NCBI RefSeq assembly: GCF_033344935.1
Contig: NZ_JAWPMM010000001.1
Location: 2,714,001 to 2,778,000, forward strand
Length of the DNA: 64,000 bases
Origin: Reichenbachiella sp.
Lineage (GTDB): Bacteria > Bacteroidota > Bacteroidia > Cytophagales > Cyclobacteriaceae
Direction of reading: 5' to 3'
Positions within the stretch are counted from its first letter, which is position 1. Each line of letters begins with the position of its first letter. Below, in pieces: positions 62,642 through 64,000 of this stretch. The position numbers and the translations under genes were made by a program. A model generated the notes under the pieces. It saw only the letters and a program-made list of their open reading frames with translations. It was not told where the DNA came from and did no database searches.

Positions 62642-64000
62642 ATGGCTGAAGACAACGAAAACCTACCTTTAGGCGATCAGAATATAATACCTATCAATAT
62701 TGAAGATGAAATGCGTGGCGCATACATTGATTATTCAATGTCAGTCATCATTTCGAGAGCATTACCAGACGTACGAGACGGATTAAAACCTGTGCACAGA
62801 AGAGTGCTTTATGGTATGCTGGATTTAGGTGTTTTACACAACAGAGCTTATAAGAAGTCTGCAAGAATTGTCGGGGAAGTGCTCGGTAAGTATCACCCAC
62901 ATGGTGACTCTTCAGTTTATGACACCATGGTGCGTATGGCTCAGGAATGGTCCTTGCGATATCCATTGGTGGATGGTCAAGGTAACTTTGGTTCTGTTGA
63001 TGGTGATTCACCAGCAGCCATGCGTTATACGGAGGCCAGGTTGAAAAGAATGGCAGAAGAGCTTCTGCACGACATTAACAAGGAGACCGTTGATTTTCAG
63101 CCCAACTTTGATGACTCCCTGAAAGAACCTCAGGTGTTGCCTGGTAAGTTCCCTAACCTATTGGTCAATGGTACGTCTGGTATCGCCGTTGGTATGGCGA
63201 CCAATATGGCTCCGCACAACTTGACAGAAGTGGTCAACGGAACCATCGCCTACATCGACAACAATGATATCGAGATTCCGGAGTTGATGCAGCACATTAC
63301 GGCTCCTGATTTCCCGACTGGAGCTACAATTTACGGCTATCAGGGCGTTCGTTCAGCTTATGAGACAGGTAGAGGTCGAGTAGTGCTAAGAGCAAAGGCC
63401 GAATTTGAAACGCTAAAATCTGGTAAAGAGCAGATCATTATATCTGAAATTCCATATCAGGTAAACAAAGCCAGCATGATCGAAAAGACGGCTGCTTTGA
63501 TTAACGATAAGAAATTAGAAGGTATATCAGACATCAGAGATGAGTCGGATAGAGACGGAATGCGTATTGTGTATGACATCAAAAAAGATGCGATACCAAA
63601 CATCGTTCTAAACAACCTTTATAAATACACCCAACTTCAATCTTCTTTCGGGGTAAATAATGTGGCGCTGGTGAAAGGTCGACCACAAACTTTGAACCTC
63701 AAAGATTTGATCAAGTACTTCGTAGAACACAGACACGAAGTAGTGATCAGAAGAACTCAATATGAGTTGACTGAAGCGGAGAAAAGAGCCCATATTCTAG
63801 AAGGCTATTTGATTGCCCTGGATAATCTTGATGAGGTGATCAATCTTATTAGAGCATCCAGAGATCCTGAAATCGCTAAAGCTGGTTTGATGGAGAAGTT
63901 TGGTTTGAGCGAGATTCAAGCCAAGGCAATTCTTGAAATGAGGCTTCAGAGACTTACAGGTCTTGAAAGAGAAAAAATCCAGAAGGAATACGATGAGATC
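62642..64000 (+). CDS. gyrA: DNA gyrase subunit A, N-terminal part (cut by window edge)
   Basis: Gyrase A is the cleavage subunit that introduces negative supercoils with GyrB. The 453 codons present cover the winged-helix and tower regions: [33 protein letters not shown], the quinolone region [17 protein letters not shown] with Ser90, and catalytic Tyr129 in [17 protein letters not shown]. The gene runs off the window, so the C-terminal pinwheel is missing. It has its own promoter and is far from parE-parC. Confidence 0.95.
   Translation, partial: MAEDNENLPLGDQNIIPINIEDEMRGAYIDYSMSVIISRALPDVRDGLKPVHRRVLYGMLDLGVLHNRAYKKSARIVGEVLGKYHPHGDSSVYDTMVRMAQEWSLRYPLVDGQGNFGSVDGDSPAAMRYTEARLKRMAEELLHDINKETVDFQPNFDDSLKEPQVLPGKFPNLLVNGTSGIAVGMATNMAPHNLTEVVNGTIAYIDNNDIEIPELMQHITAPDFPTGATIYGYQGVRSAYETGRGRVVLRAKAEFETLKSGKEQIIISEIPYQVNKASMIEKTAALINDKKLEGISDIRDESDRDGMRIVYDIKKDAIPNIVLNNLYKYTQLQSSFGVNNVALVKGRPQTLNLKDLIKYFVEHRHEVVIRRTQYELTEAEKRAHILEGYLIALDNLDEVINLIRASRDPEIAKAGLMEKFGLSEIQAKAILEMRLQRLTGLEREKIQKEYDEI

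Overview
The window reads as chromosomal DNA of a free-living Bacteroidota, most likely a marine Cytophagales-type bacterium (inference from gene content). The indicators are short type IX secretion (T9SS) tails on two exported proteins, a TonB-dependent receptor with an N-terminal carboxypeptidase-regulatory-like domain, several LytTR and Y_Y_Y-type regulators, start regions that mostly lack Shine-Dalgarno sequences, and repeated upstream matches to the Bacteroidota -7 box TAnnTTTG. Coding density is high and no gene-free stretch exceeds 300 bases. I see no rRNA, tRNA, CRISPR array, insertion sequence or prophage.

Layout. 1-1.9 kb: the 5' end of a minus-strand MscS-type channel, a DUF4197 lipoprotein and a small membrane protein. 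2.0-7.9 kb: topoisomerase IV (parE-parC), a TrmH-type RNA methyltransferase and a SanA-like protein in a tight plus-strand run. 8.0-9.7 kb: an orphan protein with V4R-like halves and a DoxX-like protein. 9.8-16.9 kb: an RND efflux operon (adaptor, pump, outer-membrane factor) and an unknown membrane protein. 17-27.6 kb, all minus strand: an RqcH/NFACT protein, a PhnP-like metallo-hydrolase, a small conserved protein, a single-domain receiver, a 1453-residue hybrid kinase, then an NtrC/NtrY pair with a HEAT protein. 27.8-30.2 kb: an FtsX/MacB-type permease facing the NtrC gene, preceded by a good sigma-54 promoter and clustered inverted repeats. 30.4-36.5 kb: an orphan kinase, a TrpF-like protein that has lost the catalytic Cys, a thioredoxin pair, a TPR lipoprotein, a DUF2911 protein, a 3-methyladenine glycosylase and a DUF4440 lipoprotein. 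36.6-38.4 kb: a LytS/LytTR two-component pair. 38.5-46.6 kb: cell-surface proteins, namely a PD40 propeller, two LPP20-like lipoproteins, a four-repeat exported protein, a mini T9SS cargo and a protein with YadA-head repeats. 46.7-50.5 kb: a second sensor/LytTR pair. 50.6-56.5 kb: mnmA, a lipoprotein, a subtilase with a T9SS tail and a TonB receptor, probably one operon. 56.6-62.5 kb: LpoB-like and COG3014-like lipoproteins, a Spx/ArsC-like protein, a DUF4168-like protein, an unknown protein, a double-FKBP lipoprotein and an outer-membrane barrel. 62.6-64.0 kb: the 5' part of gyrA.

How the genes work together. The region is dominated by signalling (nine two-component proteins between 19.5 and 50.5 kb) and envelope functions. 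The best-supported circuit is the NtrC/NtrY/HEAT operon at 24.4-27.6 kb, which probably activates the divergent permease gene through the sigma-54 promoter at 27765-27780. Both type II topoisomerases are represented (parE-parC at the left, gyrA at the right). Several starts are TTG or GTG, and two are forced by an in-frame stop immediately or almost immediately upstream.
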